Source of the DNA: Paramacrobiotus metropolitanus
Taxonomy: Eukaryota > Tardigrada > Eutardigrada > Parachela > Macrobiotidae
DNA length: 64,000 nucleotides
Reading direction: 5' to 3'
Assembly: GCF_019649055.1 (NCBI RefSeq)
Contig: NW_026570479.1
Location: 1-64,000 of the forward strand
Of this stretch, positions 36,541 through 45,628 are shown one piece after another. The translations under genes and the position numbers were made by a program. A model generated the notes under the pieces. It saw nothing but the letters and a program-made list of their open reading frames with translations. It was not told the origin of the DNA and searched no databases. Positions within the stretch are counted from its first letter, which is position 1; every line of letters starts with the position of its first letter.

Positions 36541-39500
36541 TGGCGTTTAATTTCCCTACGCCGACCAAATCGGGGTAGGAACCCTCTTGGTCCTAAGGGT
36601 GGCCTGGAGGATGTAAACGTGCTCGGGGGCTGCGCCGCAGAAGGGGACCCGTTTGCACGCTTCGGGTTTTGCTGCTAGCAGCGACCCGGTCCTTCAGGCA
36701 TCCTGCTCGCTCCCGGACTATTCAGGTTAGTCGCTCTCCATTTGACCATTTTCCACAATGACTGGCGTCAAGGACCCGTGCCCGTACTGTAAGAAGCTGT
36801 ATTGTAGAGGAGGAGGGCTAAAAAGGCACATGAAAAAGTGCCCGTTGCGCCCAGCAGACCCGCCGCCTCCGCCTGTAACAGCGGGTACCGCGGACAATTC
36901 TACGGCCCCCGCTCCCACGCCACCGCCGACGGAATGCTTTAAGCCGTCTAAAGAGCGGGTAATGCGTCGTATTCCACATGGAGCACGTAGCACCGCAAGG
37001 GACTCGCTGAGGACAGCCCTGCAGCAGGTCGCCAGCAAAAACGACAAGCCTTCATGGTTGAAGCTGCCTTCCTTCGCCCCCACCGCCCTCTGTGTTCCGC
37101 CCAAGGCTAAATCCGAGCGAACGGAATCCTTAGCGTCCGTGGTAAAGAAAAACGTGGGGATCTATGATCGCAATACTGAACTGCCCCCGTCAGCACCCCC
37201 GCCCGCCCCCAGGAAGAAAAGCGAGCAGGAGGAACTAGTACGCCGTGTTGGACAGAAAATCGACGACGGCAGCATTTCTGGAGCCATGCGTTTGATTCTG
37301 TCTACTGACGCTGTTGTAGCGCCGTCTCCAAATGTATTGCAGGAGCTACGGGAAAAGCATCCAGAATGTCCACCGCCTTCAGCCGCGGCTCGACCCACCC
37401 CGCTCGCAGACGCAGCGCCGCCTATCACAGCAGCTGAAGTTTTTTCCGCGATCCACACGTTCCCTCGTGGCTCAGCAGCCGGGCCGGACGGCTTACGTCC
37501 TCAACACCTTCTTGACATGGTTGGCCACAAGTTCAACGATCTTTGTAGCCCACTTTGTGAAGCGCTTGCGAATGTCTTAAACCTAAGCCTCAGCGGAAGT
37601 GTCCCAGCCGAGATCCGACCAATATTTTTTGGTGGCAAGCTGCTCGCCCTAAGAAAAAAAGACGGCGGCTTACGCCCGATTGCGGTTGGTGTAACGTTAC
37701 GCCGCCTGATCGCGAAAATCATATGCCACCGAGTAGCCGACCGGATCACACCCGTTTTGTCGCCCCAGCAGCTTGGCTTCAACGTGCGTGGTGGTGCAGA
37801 AGCAATTGTGCATGCGACCAGAGAATTTGTGGAGTCGTCCGTAGCGGAGGTAACGGCGATTTTGAAAGTCGACTTCAAGAACGCCTTCAACACCGTATCT
37901 AGAGAAGCCGTGTTAGCCGCCGCGGAATGCCACCTACCTGAATACAAAGCCTTCATTCAGTCTGCGTACGGTAATCATTCATCGCTTTTCATTGAGCAGC
38001 TGATTATGTCATCCGAATCAGGAGTACAGCAAGGAGACCCACTGGGACCGCTACTGTTTTGCCTTGCACTCCAGCCAGTCGTGGCGTCTTTGAAAGCAGC
38101 TTTAAACGCCTGGTTTCTGGATGACGGAACCATGGGCGGTAAGCCAGCGACAGTAGCACATGCCTTTGCGGAGATCATTCTGAAAGCCCGTGAAATCGGC
38201 CTAGTTGTGAACGAGGCAAAGTGCGAGCTTCATATTTCCGGCGGAACCGAAGAAGCCCGAAACGATGCTGTGGCATATTTCCAGGAGATGTACTCGAAAC
38301 TACGCATCCTGACAAATGCCGACTTCCTGTTGTTAGGTGCACCGGTTTTGGACGATGCCATCGGTCCAGCTGTAGCCGAAAAGTGCGCAACAGTTAAAAT
38401 GGCGTGTGAGCGGTTAGAGTTTTTGCCACGTCACCAATCACTCTTCCTACTCAAAAACTGTCTAGGGGTCCCAAAAATCATTTATATGCTGCGCTGTTGC
38501 AATGCATGGAAACAACCGCAACAACTCTATCAACTGGATGAAGCAGTGCGGGTGTGTTTTCAGTCATTGTGCAATGTACGCACGTCGCACGACGACTATC
38601 CGTGTTGGCGGCAGGCGACACTACCAGTGAGCAGAGGCGGTATTGGCATACGCCGGGCGGAAGAATTAGCTCTCCCTGCCTTTTTGGCATCGATTCACTC
38701 CGTATCCGGCTTAATATCACTATTGCTTCCTGATCACCCTACTGTAAATGTTTCGGCCGCTTCTGAGTTGTGGAAAGTCAACGCGCGACTGGCAGAACTC
38801 CCGGAGCAAAATGTCAGAAAGGTACAACGATCATGGGACCTTCCGCTATGTAACACATCACTATCCACACTTTTGGACATCTTTCGCGATGACGAAGTTA
38901 ACCGGGCCCGCCTCCTCGCACAGTCGACACCGGAAGCCGGCATATGGTTAAATGCCTTGCCCTCGGCACACATCGGCAACCTCCTGGACGATGACACCGT
39001 GAAGATATCAGTCGGCCTGAGACTGGGGGTGAATATCTGTGAAGCGCACTCATGTTCTAAGTGCCACAAGCCCGTTGATGTGTATGGCCACCACGGATTG
39101 TCCTGTGCTTTCTCAGCCGGAAGACATCCACGCCACGGCGGCTTGAATAGTATTTTGTGCAGATCGTTAGTATCAGCCGGCATCCCTGCAAAATTGGAGC
39201 CGCGAGGTACATCCCACACATCGGACCGTCGCCCAGATGGCTGCACCACGTTTGCGTGGCAACGCGGTATGTGTTTGGCGTGGGAGGTGACCTGCGTGGA
39301 TACTGTTGCTATGTCTCACCGGAAAGCCACATCAGTCACTGCGGGATCCGCCGCCGCGCAGGCGGAGGATAGAAAGGCGGGACTGTACTTGTACCTACAG
39401 GGCAGATACATCTTCGTACCGCTAGCTTTTGAAACTCTCGGACCATGGGGAAAATCAGCTAGCCGTTTAGTGAAGGAAATTGGCAAGCGACTTCAACAGC

Positions 39501-39690
39501 ATACGGGTGAGCCTCGCTCCCATGAGTACCTCCGTCAACGTCTGTCGCTGGAAATTCAGCGAGGCAACGCTGCTTCCGTTCTCGGTACAATGGAAGGAGC
39601 GGCAGCATTAAATGAAATTTTGTTATTTTGATTTACTGTTTCAAAACAGTGATGTTACCGCATTTTGTGAAATAAAAAATCCAAGATTAC
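36541..39690 (+). mobile_element. Full-length retrotransposon with C-terminal restriction-like endonuclease
   Basis: Contains one intact 957-codon ORF (36758-39631), a ~200-bp GC-rich 5' region and an AATAAA at about 39671. A single ORF with a zinc finger, reverse transcriptase and C-terminal nuclease, no LTRs and a 5'-truncated sister copy at 26743 fit an early-branching (R2/CRE-like) non-LTR element. The element ends are approximate; no target duplication was identified. Confidence 0.75.
36758..39631 (+). CDS. Retroelement polyprotein: Zn finger, reverse transcriptase, RLE nuclease
   Basis: 957 residues, uninterrupted. N-terminus has a CCHC finger (CPYCKKLYCRGGGLKRHMKK then C, residues 7-28) for DNA/RNA binding, then a Pro-rich linker. 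Reverse transcriptase at about 280-520: LLALRKKDGGLRPIAVG, KVDFKNAFNTVSREAV (about 370-385, first catalytic Asp), SGVQQGDPLGPLLFCLALQP (about 420-440), and WFLDDGTMGG with the catalytic DD at about 455-456. C-terminal part: CSKCHKPVDVYGHHGLSC (zinc-binding, about 765-785) and a restriction-like nuclease signature, TSDRRPDGCTTFAWQRGMCL then AWEVTCVDT (about 820-855), where RPD and the E of WEV fit PD-(D/E)xK residues. It would nick the target site and reverse transcribe the element RNA onto it. Confidence 0.85.
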   Translation: MTGVKDPCPYCKKLYCRGGGLKRHMKKCPLRPADPPPPPVTAGTADNSTAPAPTPPPTECFKPSKERVMRRIPHGARSTARDSLRTALQQVASKNDKPSWLKLPSFAPTALCVPPKAKSERTESLASVVKKNVGIYDRNTELPPSAPPPAPRKKSEQEELVRRVGQKIDDGSISGAMRLILSTDAVVAPSPNVLQELREKHPECPPPSAAARPTPLADAAPPITAAEVFSAIHTFPRGSAAGPDGLRPQHLLDMVGHKFNDLCSPLCEALANVLNLSLSGSVPAEIRPIFFGGKLLALRKKDGGLRPIAVGVTLRRLIAKIICHRVADRITPVLSPQQLGFNVRGGAEAIVHATREFVESSVAEVTAILKVDFKNAFNTVSREAVLAAAECHLPEYKAFIQSAYGNHSSLFIEQLIMSSESGVQQGDPLGPLLFCLALQPVVASLKAALNAWFLDDGTMGGKPATVAHAFAEIILKAREIGLVVNEAKCELHISGGTEEARNDAVAYFQEMYSKLRILTNADFLLLGAPVLDDAIGPAVAEKCATVKMACERLEFLPRHQSLFLLKNCLGVPKIIYMLRCCNAWKQPQQLYQLDEAVRVCFQSLCNVRTSHDDYPCWRQATLPVSRGGIGIRRAEELALPAFLASIHSVSGLISLLLPDHPTVNVSAASELWKVNARLAELPEQNVRKVQRSWDLPLCNTSLSTLLDIFRDDEVNRARLLAQSTPEAGIWLNALPSAHIGNLLDDDTVKISVGLRLGVNICEAHSCSKCHKPVDVYGHHGLSCAFSAGRHPRHGGLNSILCRSLVSAGIPAKLEPRGTSHTSDRRPDGCTTFAWQRGMCLAWEVTCVDTVAMSHRKATSVTAGSAAAQAEDRKAGLYLYLQGRYIFVPLAFETLGPWGKSASRLVKEIGKRLQQHTGEPRSHEYLRQRLSLEIQRGNAASVLGTMEGAAALNEILLF

Positions 39691-39889
39691 GGAAATGAGA
39701 AATCTATTGGGTAAATTTGTTAGTTTCAGGCTTTCAGCTGTTTGCTAGTTTTATGAATGTCATGTAATATTTGGCATCATACTGAAGCACGCCGATGTCG
39801 ATAGTTACTGATGAGTGATGACTCGGTAGTGAGTCGGTACCGGTACGGTATTCCGAGACTGCATGATGTAGCGCCATGTCATCATAACA

Positions 39890-41170
39890 GACGGCACCGC
39901 GACAATTTGCCGCCGACAACTCGTCGCAGGACTTTTGGACGCAGACATTTTGCCGCAAGGTCATTTCGCCTTGCGACGCTTCGTCGCCGAACATTTAACC
40001 GGCAGGACATTACGCCGCGAGACATTTCATTCTCCGCCCGTTTCGACGCTGAGACATTTCGACGCGGGGCTGTTTTGACGAAAACTCCATTTTAGCAGGA
40101 AAACTTTTAAAATACGAAGGCTAAAAACCATAAGAAAACCCTAAGAATAACCTAAAAAACCTAAGAATGACCTAAGAAACCCAAGAGAAACCTAAGAAAA
40201 CCTAAGAATAATTTATGATAAACCTAAGAAACCCAAGAATGACCTAAACCTGTGAAACCTAAGAATAACCTAAGAATCCTAAGAATGACCTAAGAAACCT
40301 AAGAATAACCTAGGAAACCTAAGAATAATTTACGAATAACCTAAGAATGACATAAGAATGACCTAAGAATGACTTGAGAAACCTAAGAATAACCTAAGAA
40401 AACCTAAGAATAATTTACGATAAACCTAAGAAACCTAAGAATGACATAAACCTGCGAAACCTAAGAATAACCTAAGAAACCTAAGAATGACCTGAAAAAC
40501 CTAAGAATAATTTACGAATAACCTAAGAATAATTTACGAATAACCTAAGAATAATTTACGAATAACCTAAGAATGACATAAGAACGACCTGAGAAACCTA
40601 AGAATAACCTAAGAAACCTAAGAATAATTTACGAATAACCTAAGAATAATTTACGAATAACCTAAGAATAATTTACGAATAACCTAAGAATGACATAAGA
40701 ATGACCTGAGAAACCTAAGAATAACCTAAGAAACCTAAGAATAATTTACGAATAACCTAAGAATGACATAAGAATGACCTGAGAAACCTAAGAATAACCT
40801 AAGAAACCTAAGAATAATTTACGAATAACCTAAGAATAACCTAAGAAACCTAAGAACAGCCTAAAAATAACTTAAGACTAACCTAAGAATAGCCCTTAAA
40901 ACAACTTTAGAAGCCTAAAAGACCGAAGAAACCCTCCCAAGAAACCCGTAAAACCTGCAAAAATTAAGCGTGTCGAATGCTTTTGCGGCGAAGTGTCCGC
41001 GACCAGACGTCTTGCGTCAAAATGTCGCAAAGTCAAAATGTCTCAATGCTAATTGTCCCTAACCGAACTGTCCCCGCGTCAAGATGTCCCGCGGCAAAAT
41101 TTCTTTGCGGCGAAAAGTCGTGCGTCGCATTTAATTGCGGCGAAATGTCACACTCCCAAATGTCCGGGTG
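39890..41170. mobile_element. Element with GACATTT/AAATGTC inverted flanks around a minisatellite
   Basis: Left flank (about 39901-40085) repeats GACATTT with GCCGC/CGACGC spacers; right flank (about 40970-41165) repeats the inverse AAATGTC with GCGGCG/CGCGTC spacers. Together they frame the CCTAAGAA array. No open frame of interest. Looks like a non-autonomous DNA element with repetitive ends, family unknown. Confidence 0.5.
40113..40935. repeat. CCTAAGAA minisatellite
   Basis: About 820 bp of 9-11 bp units (AACCTAAGAAT / GACCTAAGAAA) with higher-order units containing TAATTTACGAATAACCTAAG. Degenerate at both ends. Confidence 0.95.
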
Positions 41171-41695
41171 CGATAACGGCACTTGTCCTCATCTGAGACT
41201 GGTTTCCTTATGTGGTCAGCAGATTAAAAAAGCCTATGTATTGACGTGAAATCTTCGTGTTTGGCATTGTGTGTATATTTATTTGTGATGCAGCATCCAA
41301 TTTTTTTTTCCGTGGATTGCGAGCAGACGCATGCGTACCATATTGACGTTGTAAACCTTTATCGTGTTGGCAGACTTGGCACGTTGTTTTCGTATTATCC
41401 GTACCACTTGTTAGTCCATTAGGGAAAACCACTGTGACCTTTTGGTTGGTTCCAGCTATTTGTTAGTATTACTTACTGTTACTTAATTTTTTATCACAAT
41501 TATACTGTATGTGTCTGGGCCTTGATACTGCCTAGCTAATTCTCCTCAGGGCCGACCGGAAAGCAGAGTACTGAATGCCGGTGTCGGCATCTCGAGGCTG
41601 CATAGCGCCACCACTCATCTACATTCGGCGAAAACCTGTGAATTTAAGAGCAGGTTTGCTGATATTAAGATTTTAGCATTTGTTCTTCATTTTAG

Positions 41696-41811
41696 GTATT
41701 CGGGCTGCTACTACCTATTTCATCGTGATCTATGAAATCACATCTCGTAGCGATCCAAACGTTAGTACATGTGACAACAGCACATTTGCTGAACATACCG
41801 GTTATAAGTAA
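41696..41811 (+). pseudogene. Last exon of a Gr4 copy, frame-shifted
   Basis: Very similar to the last exon of Gr4 (21991-22107), with the acceptor TTTTAG kept, but 116 nt instead of 117: one base is lost in CTTACC to CTACC, so the frame breaks after VFGLLL. No copies of Gr4 exons 1 and 2 lie nearby, so this is where the second arm begins. Confidence 0.8.
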
Positions 41812-42069
41812 CTAGTGGTGGTTGATAACCACATTATTACACCGAGCGCGAGCAATAGCCACTGTGATCTGTTAACGCATTTCCAGTACCACTTGAAAAT
41901 GATAGTATGATACGTTCCACTGGAAGTGGAATCAATATTGTGGAATTCCACATATCCCATAGGAAAGAGGTGACGGTGACGCGCTTTTTGGCGTCAGACA
42001 ACTCTGCTGTGGAAGTATGTACTCTGCTATGGAACGTGTAGTCTTGACGATCAGTTAATTGCAGCACCT

Positions 42070-44155
42070 CGCGCTTCGCGCTCGGTGCAAATCATAGCAA
42101 CTGCAGACATTACAACAACTGCTGTTACCACTAATGCAAAAGTGTTATCATGATTTTCGAGGATTGTCGTTTTGCAATACCAGTAACCTAGCTGACCTCA
42201 ACACAAGACTTCAGCAGTTACGTCCAGCAAGAATGTAATCGTTTGCTCCGTATGTGGATCGAAATCGGCGCAGGGTGTTCCTCAGGAACAATCGCTATCT
42301 TTCGCGCACAAGTAAGTACGCCTCGTTCGTCGTTGACTGCAGAGGGTCTACAAAATTAAACTATACGACTGAATAGTTTCCGGGTGTCATGCACCTACAG
42401 AGTACTGTACTGTACATATTCGATTCCTGTATCACGTACGGTGACTACGGCCACAGCCTCACAGGTCACAGGCACGGCCCTTATGCCGTACCAAACTTTA
42501 ACATATGCTATCGATTTGTATTGCATACAACATTTACCTTCGTTCGTTAATGGAGACGATGTCGCGCTCTCGTTATCAGTCAATTTCGCATTTGAGGTTT
42601 TACCTCCATCAAAAGCAACAAATTTACAAGACGTTCCAAGGAAAGAAAACTATTCACGAAGTCACCTGGCCAGTTTTCAAAAGTCCAAAGTTGTCCTATT
42701 ATGGAGATGACTAAAATAATATCTTTTTGTATAGCTCCATGACAAAACGATCGATGGCATGTAGCCTTTACTGACTTGTGAGTAAAGCTTAAGTAAACCC
42801 GTGCACGTACGGGAATCCATGATAATTATTGCGGTTGCCGTCACTGTAACCGCCACGATAATCACCGTTGTTACGTTGCAGAAAGCGATCTACAACAGGT
42901 ACTAGCAGGTATGTAATCAAATTTTACCGCTTATGCTTTTAACGTTGTTCAATCGTGTTAAAAATAATGCTTCTCACCACGTATCGCCGAACGCCTGTGT
43001 CGACGTGCTAATCGAAAATTACACCATTATTAAGCTATTAAGGGAAATGGCCCGGTACATAGCGTCAAAAATGGGATACATACGCTAAAACTTCGCTTGC
43101 GCGCACTCCGAATCATTATTTTGTAATACTTTATGTCATTCTAAAGCTAAATGATTTGTATACATTGTTCTGAAAACCGTTCGCGCGCGCAACATCCGGT
43201 TGCTGAGATATGGTGTATTAAAATGGGCGAAAAGTTTAAATGCATTGTTGTGTACCAAAAGTCTGGTTATTATCCGATCTTCTTGAAACTTTGCGGTAAA
43301 AGGCACATGGCTATAAAGTCGAAAGTGAACCAATTTCAGGCCCATAGCACTTTCCCATAATTTTAAAATGAATTTTAAAATTTTTGAAATTCATTTTAAA
43401 ATCGGAAAAAAATGCTATGGATCTGATATTGGTTCACTTTCAACTTCATGGTCATGTGCCTTTTACAGCAAAGTTTCAAGAAGATCGGATAATAACCAGA
43501 CTTTTGGTACACAACAATGCATTTAAACTTTTCGCCCATTTTAATACATTATATCTCAGCAACCGGATGTTGCGCGCGCAGACGGTTTTCAGAACAATGT
43601 ATACAAATCATTTAGCTTTAGAATGACATAAAATATTACAAAATAATGATTCGGAGTGCGCGCAAGCGAAAGTTTTAGTGTATGTATCCCATTTTTGACA
43701 CTATGTACCGGGCCATTTTCCTTAAGGTCATTTCGTTATTTCTTATACCAGAAAATGAATTATTATGTTACAAAAATTTGCTAACTAAAAGAATGCCGGA
43801 ATGATTTTAAATCGAATGTAACACAATAACGGTACCTCTATAATCTTTTGGTAAAAATTATTATTGTATATGTGTAATTGTTATGACAGCAGAGTGCTGA
43901 GTTACGCCAACCACTGCGGCAGCTTATTTTGCGAAACTGGATAAAAACTTGATATGAGAAATACAGAGTACACACTACACACCATGCAACAGCGTGCGGT
44001 ACAGCAAACGCTACACTTCTTGGGATTTCGTTGCACATCCCGTATGCAAAAATGAATTGATTCTCCATGAGATGTTTTGATCAGTAATTTCGCCGATCCC
44101 CACCGACTGCACTGCTGACTGCTGCGCACGAAGCGCTGTCCATGGATCAAAACAG
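42070..44155 (-). pseudogene. Decayed inverted copy of gene G
   Basis: All four exons of gene G are recognisable in order on the minus strand: exon 1 at about 43990-44150 (one base deleted in GCGCAGCAGTC against GCGCAAGCAGTC), exon 2 at about 42812-42890 (IAFCNVTTVIIVAVTVTATA, donor GTACGT kept), exon 3 at about 42540-42605 (KTSNAKLTDNESATSSPLTN), exon 4 from about 42305 downward, where the Trp codon of CSWGT has become TGA. A 680-bp MITE is inserted between exons 1 and 2. Not functional as it stands. Confidence 0.75.
43042..43721. mobile_element. TTAA-flanked long-palindrome MITE
   Basis: 680 bp, nearly one continuous inverted repeat with ~320-bp arms around a centre at about 43380 (AATTTTAAAATGAATTTT). 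Ends GGGAAATGGCCCGGTACATA / GGAAAATGGCCCGGTACATA, with TTAA at 43038-43041 and 43722-43725. Largest member of the family also at 28694 and 34404. Inserted in the gene G copy. Confidence 0.8.
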
Positions 44156-44510
44156 TAAGTTACAATTAACGATGTTAATTGGTTTTAATGTTAGCTAGAG
44201 GTTCTGTGCTCCCGCTCTTTCCTTTCGCCTTCCGTAGCTAGTTACCTGAGTCAGTGGTGGTGCTGCGCCGCTACGGCCGTTTGATCAAAGCGGCCGCCGG
44301 CTTACACGCGCCGACGCCGGCCGTCTGCACTCGGCACTGTTCCTGTGCTCGCACTTGGTTCTGCTTTTGGTTCTGCATTTGCGTTTGCTCTGTCACTGCA
44401 TTTCTGTTCGTGTGCGCGCGAGTGATTTTGTTCTTTATTTTGTCGCGATTTTCGGACTTTTCGCGTCTTGATAAGACATTTACTGCTGATTGAACTCGTT
44501 TTGAGCCAAC

Positions 44511-45628
44511 ATGCCTCCTCAACGCAGAGGACGTGGGAGAATCAGCACCAATTCTACGCGCGGGCAGAGGAATCCAACGCGGCCGGGTCCCCGCCGCCTG
44601 CGTTCACAAGTAGTGGTCCCATCTACTACCACGTTCACGTCCAGCACCGACGACAGTATCCGAGCGCTAGCAGAGCAGGTGGCTGCTTTACAGCAGACGG
44701 TCTCCACTTTGCAGAAAAATGGTGGATCAGCGAGTTTGACTGTCCCTCCGCCTGGATCCCGCTCACTGTCAGAATCCTCAAATCGGATCGTCGCCGGCAC
44801 CGGTAAGCAACCAATAGCACAGATAACTATTGATAGCGCTCCAGAGCCGAAGAATGATCCGCGTCATCTGAGAGAGCCTGCCGCCTCTTCAGCTTTCAAA
44901 GATATGCAAGCCGTCAACCCTAAACTGCGAGAAACTCTTCTGGACCATACTCAGTTCGTCGATTTTGTGGACCTGCTGCCACAGAATCGAGTGCCGTCTA
45001 AGCGTCCCTAAAGTGGTACAAAGATGATGCACGACCCAACCACTGGCGAAGCGGTTTTCATGCCATCAGTCAAGAAAGAGCAAATCACGAACGATGCCAG
45101 CTGGTCTCGGGCGTTTGGAGTCTTTGTTTCCTACCGCACGCTTAACCACCCCGAGTTCACGGTTCCCTTCATGAAGTATATGGATCTCATTGCGTTGTTT
45201 TCCGATCCGGACCGTGGGTACAACTTTAACCACGTCCTCGAGTACCACATGCAATTTCGGAATTACGCCGCCAATAATCCGTACGACACGGATATTTGGA
45301 CACGACGCCACGAAGAGTCGTTTCAAGAGTGAATCGCCAATCCCAAAATATCCACCTCTAAAGCAACTAGCACTAGCGGTACGGCTCGTCACGCGACGCT
45401 CCAGTGCGGACGCTGCAAAGAGGTTGGGCATATCCAGAAGGATTGTAAACAGCCCTTTCGAGGCCGCCCTGCTGCAGAGGGGAAAATCTGCAACCTCTTC
45501 AATAAAGGCATTTGCTCCACGCCATGCCGCCGCGGACGCGTTCACGAATGTAGCGAGTGTCAGTCGCTCAACCATGGAGAGTACAGCTGCCCTCGCCGCA
45601 GTGGCCACGACGTCAAGCGGGAGTGACC
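44511..45628 (+). pseudogene. Gag-like ORF of the DIRS-like element with two stop codons
   Basis: One reading frame from ATG 44511 to TGA 45628, interrupted by TAA (45009-45011) and TGA (45330-45332). Begins with an Arg-rich tract (MPPQRRGRGRISTN), then a short coiled coil (LAEQVAALQQTVSTLQ), and ends in two zinc-binding stretches: CGRCKEVGHIQKDC (zinc knuckle) and a Cys-rich block ICNLFNKGICSTPCR with HECSECQSLNHGEYSC typical of DIRS-group gag proteins. Overlaps the polymerase frame at its 3' end. Confidence 0.7.

Noticed and set aside
39811-40095. Arg/His-rich open frame near the minisatellite
   Set aside because: Made of the repeated GACATTT-GCCGC motif; no reason to think it is translated.
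40113-40935. Telomeric or CRISPR-like array
   Set aside because: Units are degenerate and 9-11 bp with no unique spacers and do not match common telomere repeats; this is a eukaryotic minisatellite.
43136-43626. Two mirrored 60-80 codon frames
   Set aside because: The same sequence read on both arms of the palindromic MITE.
45024-45332. Separate small gene within the DIRS-like element
   Set aside because: Same frame as the gag ORF before and after it; it is a segment of gag between two nonsense codons.
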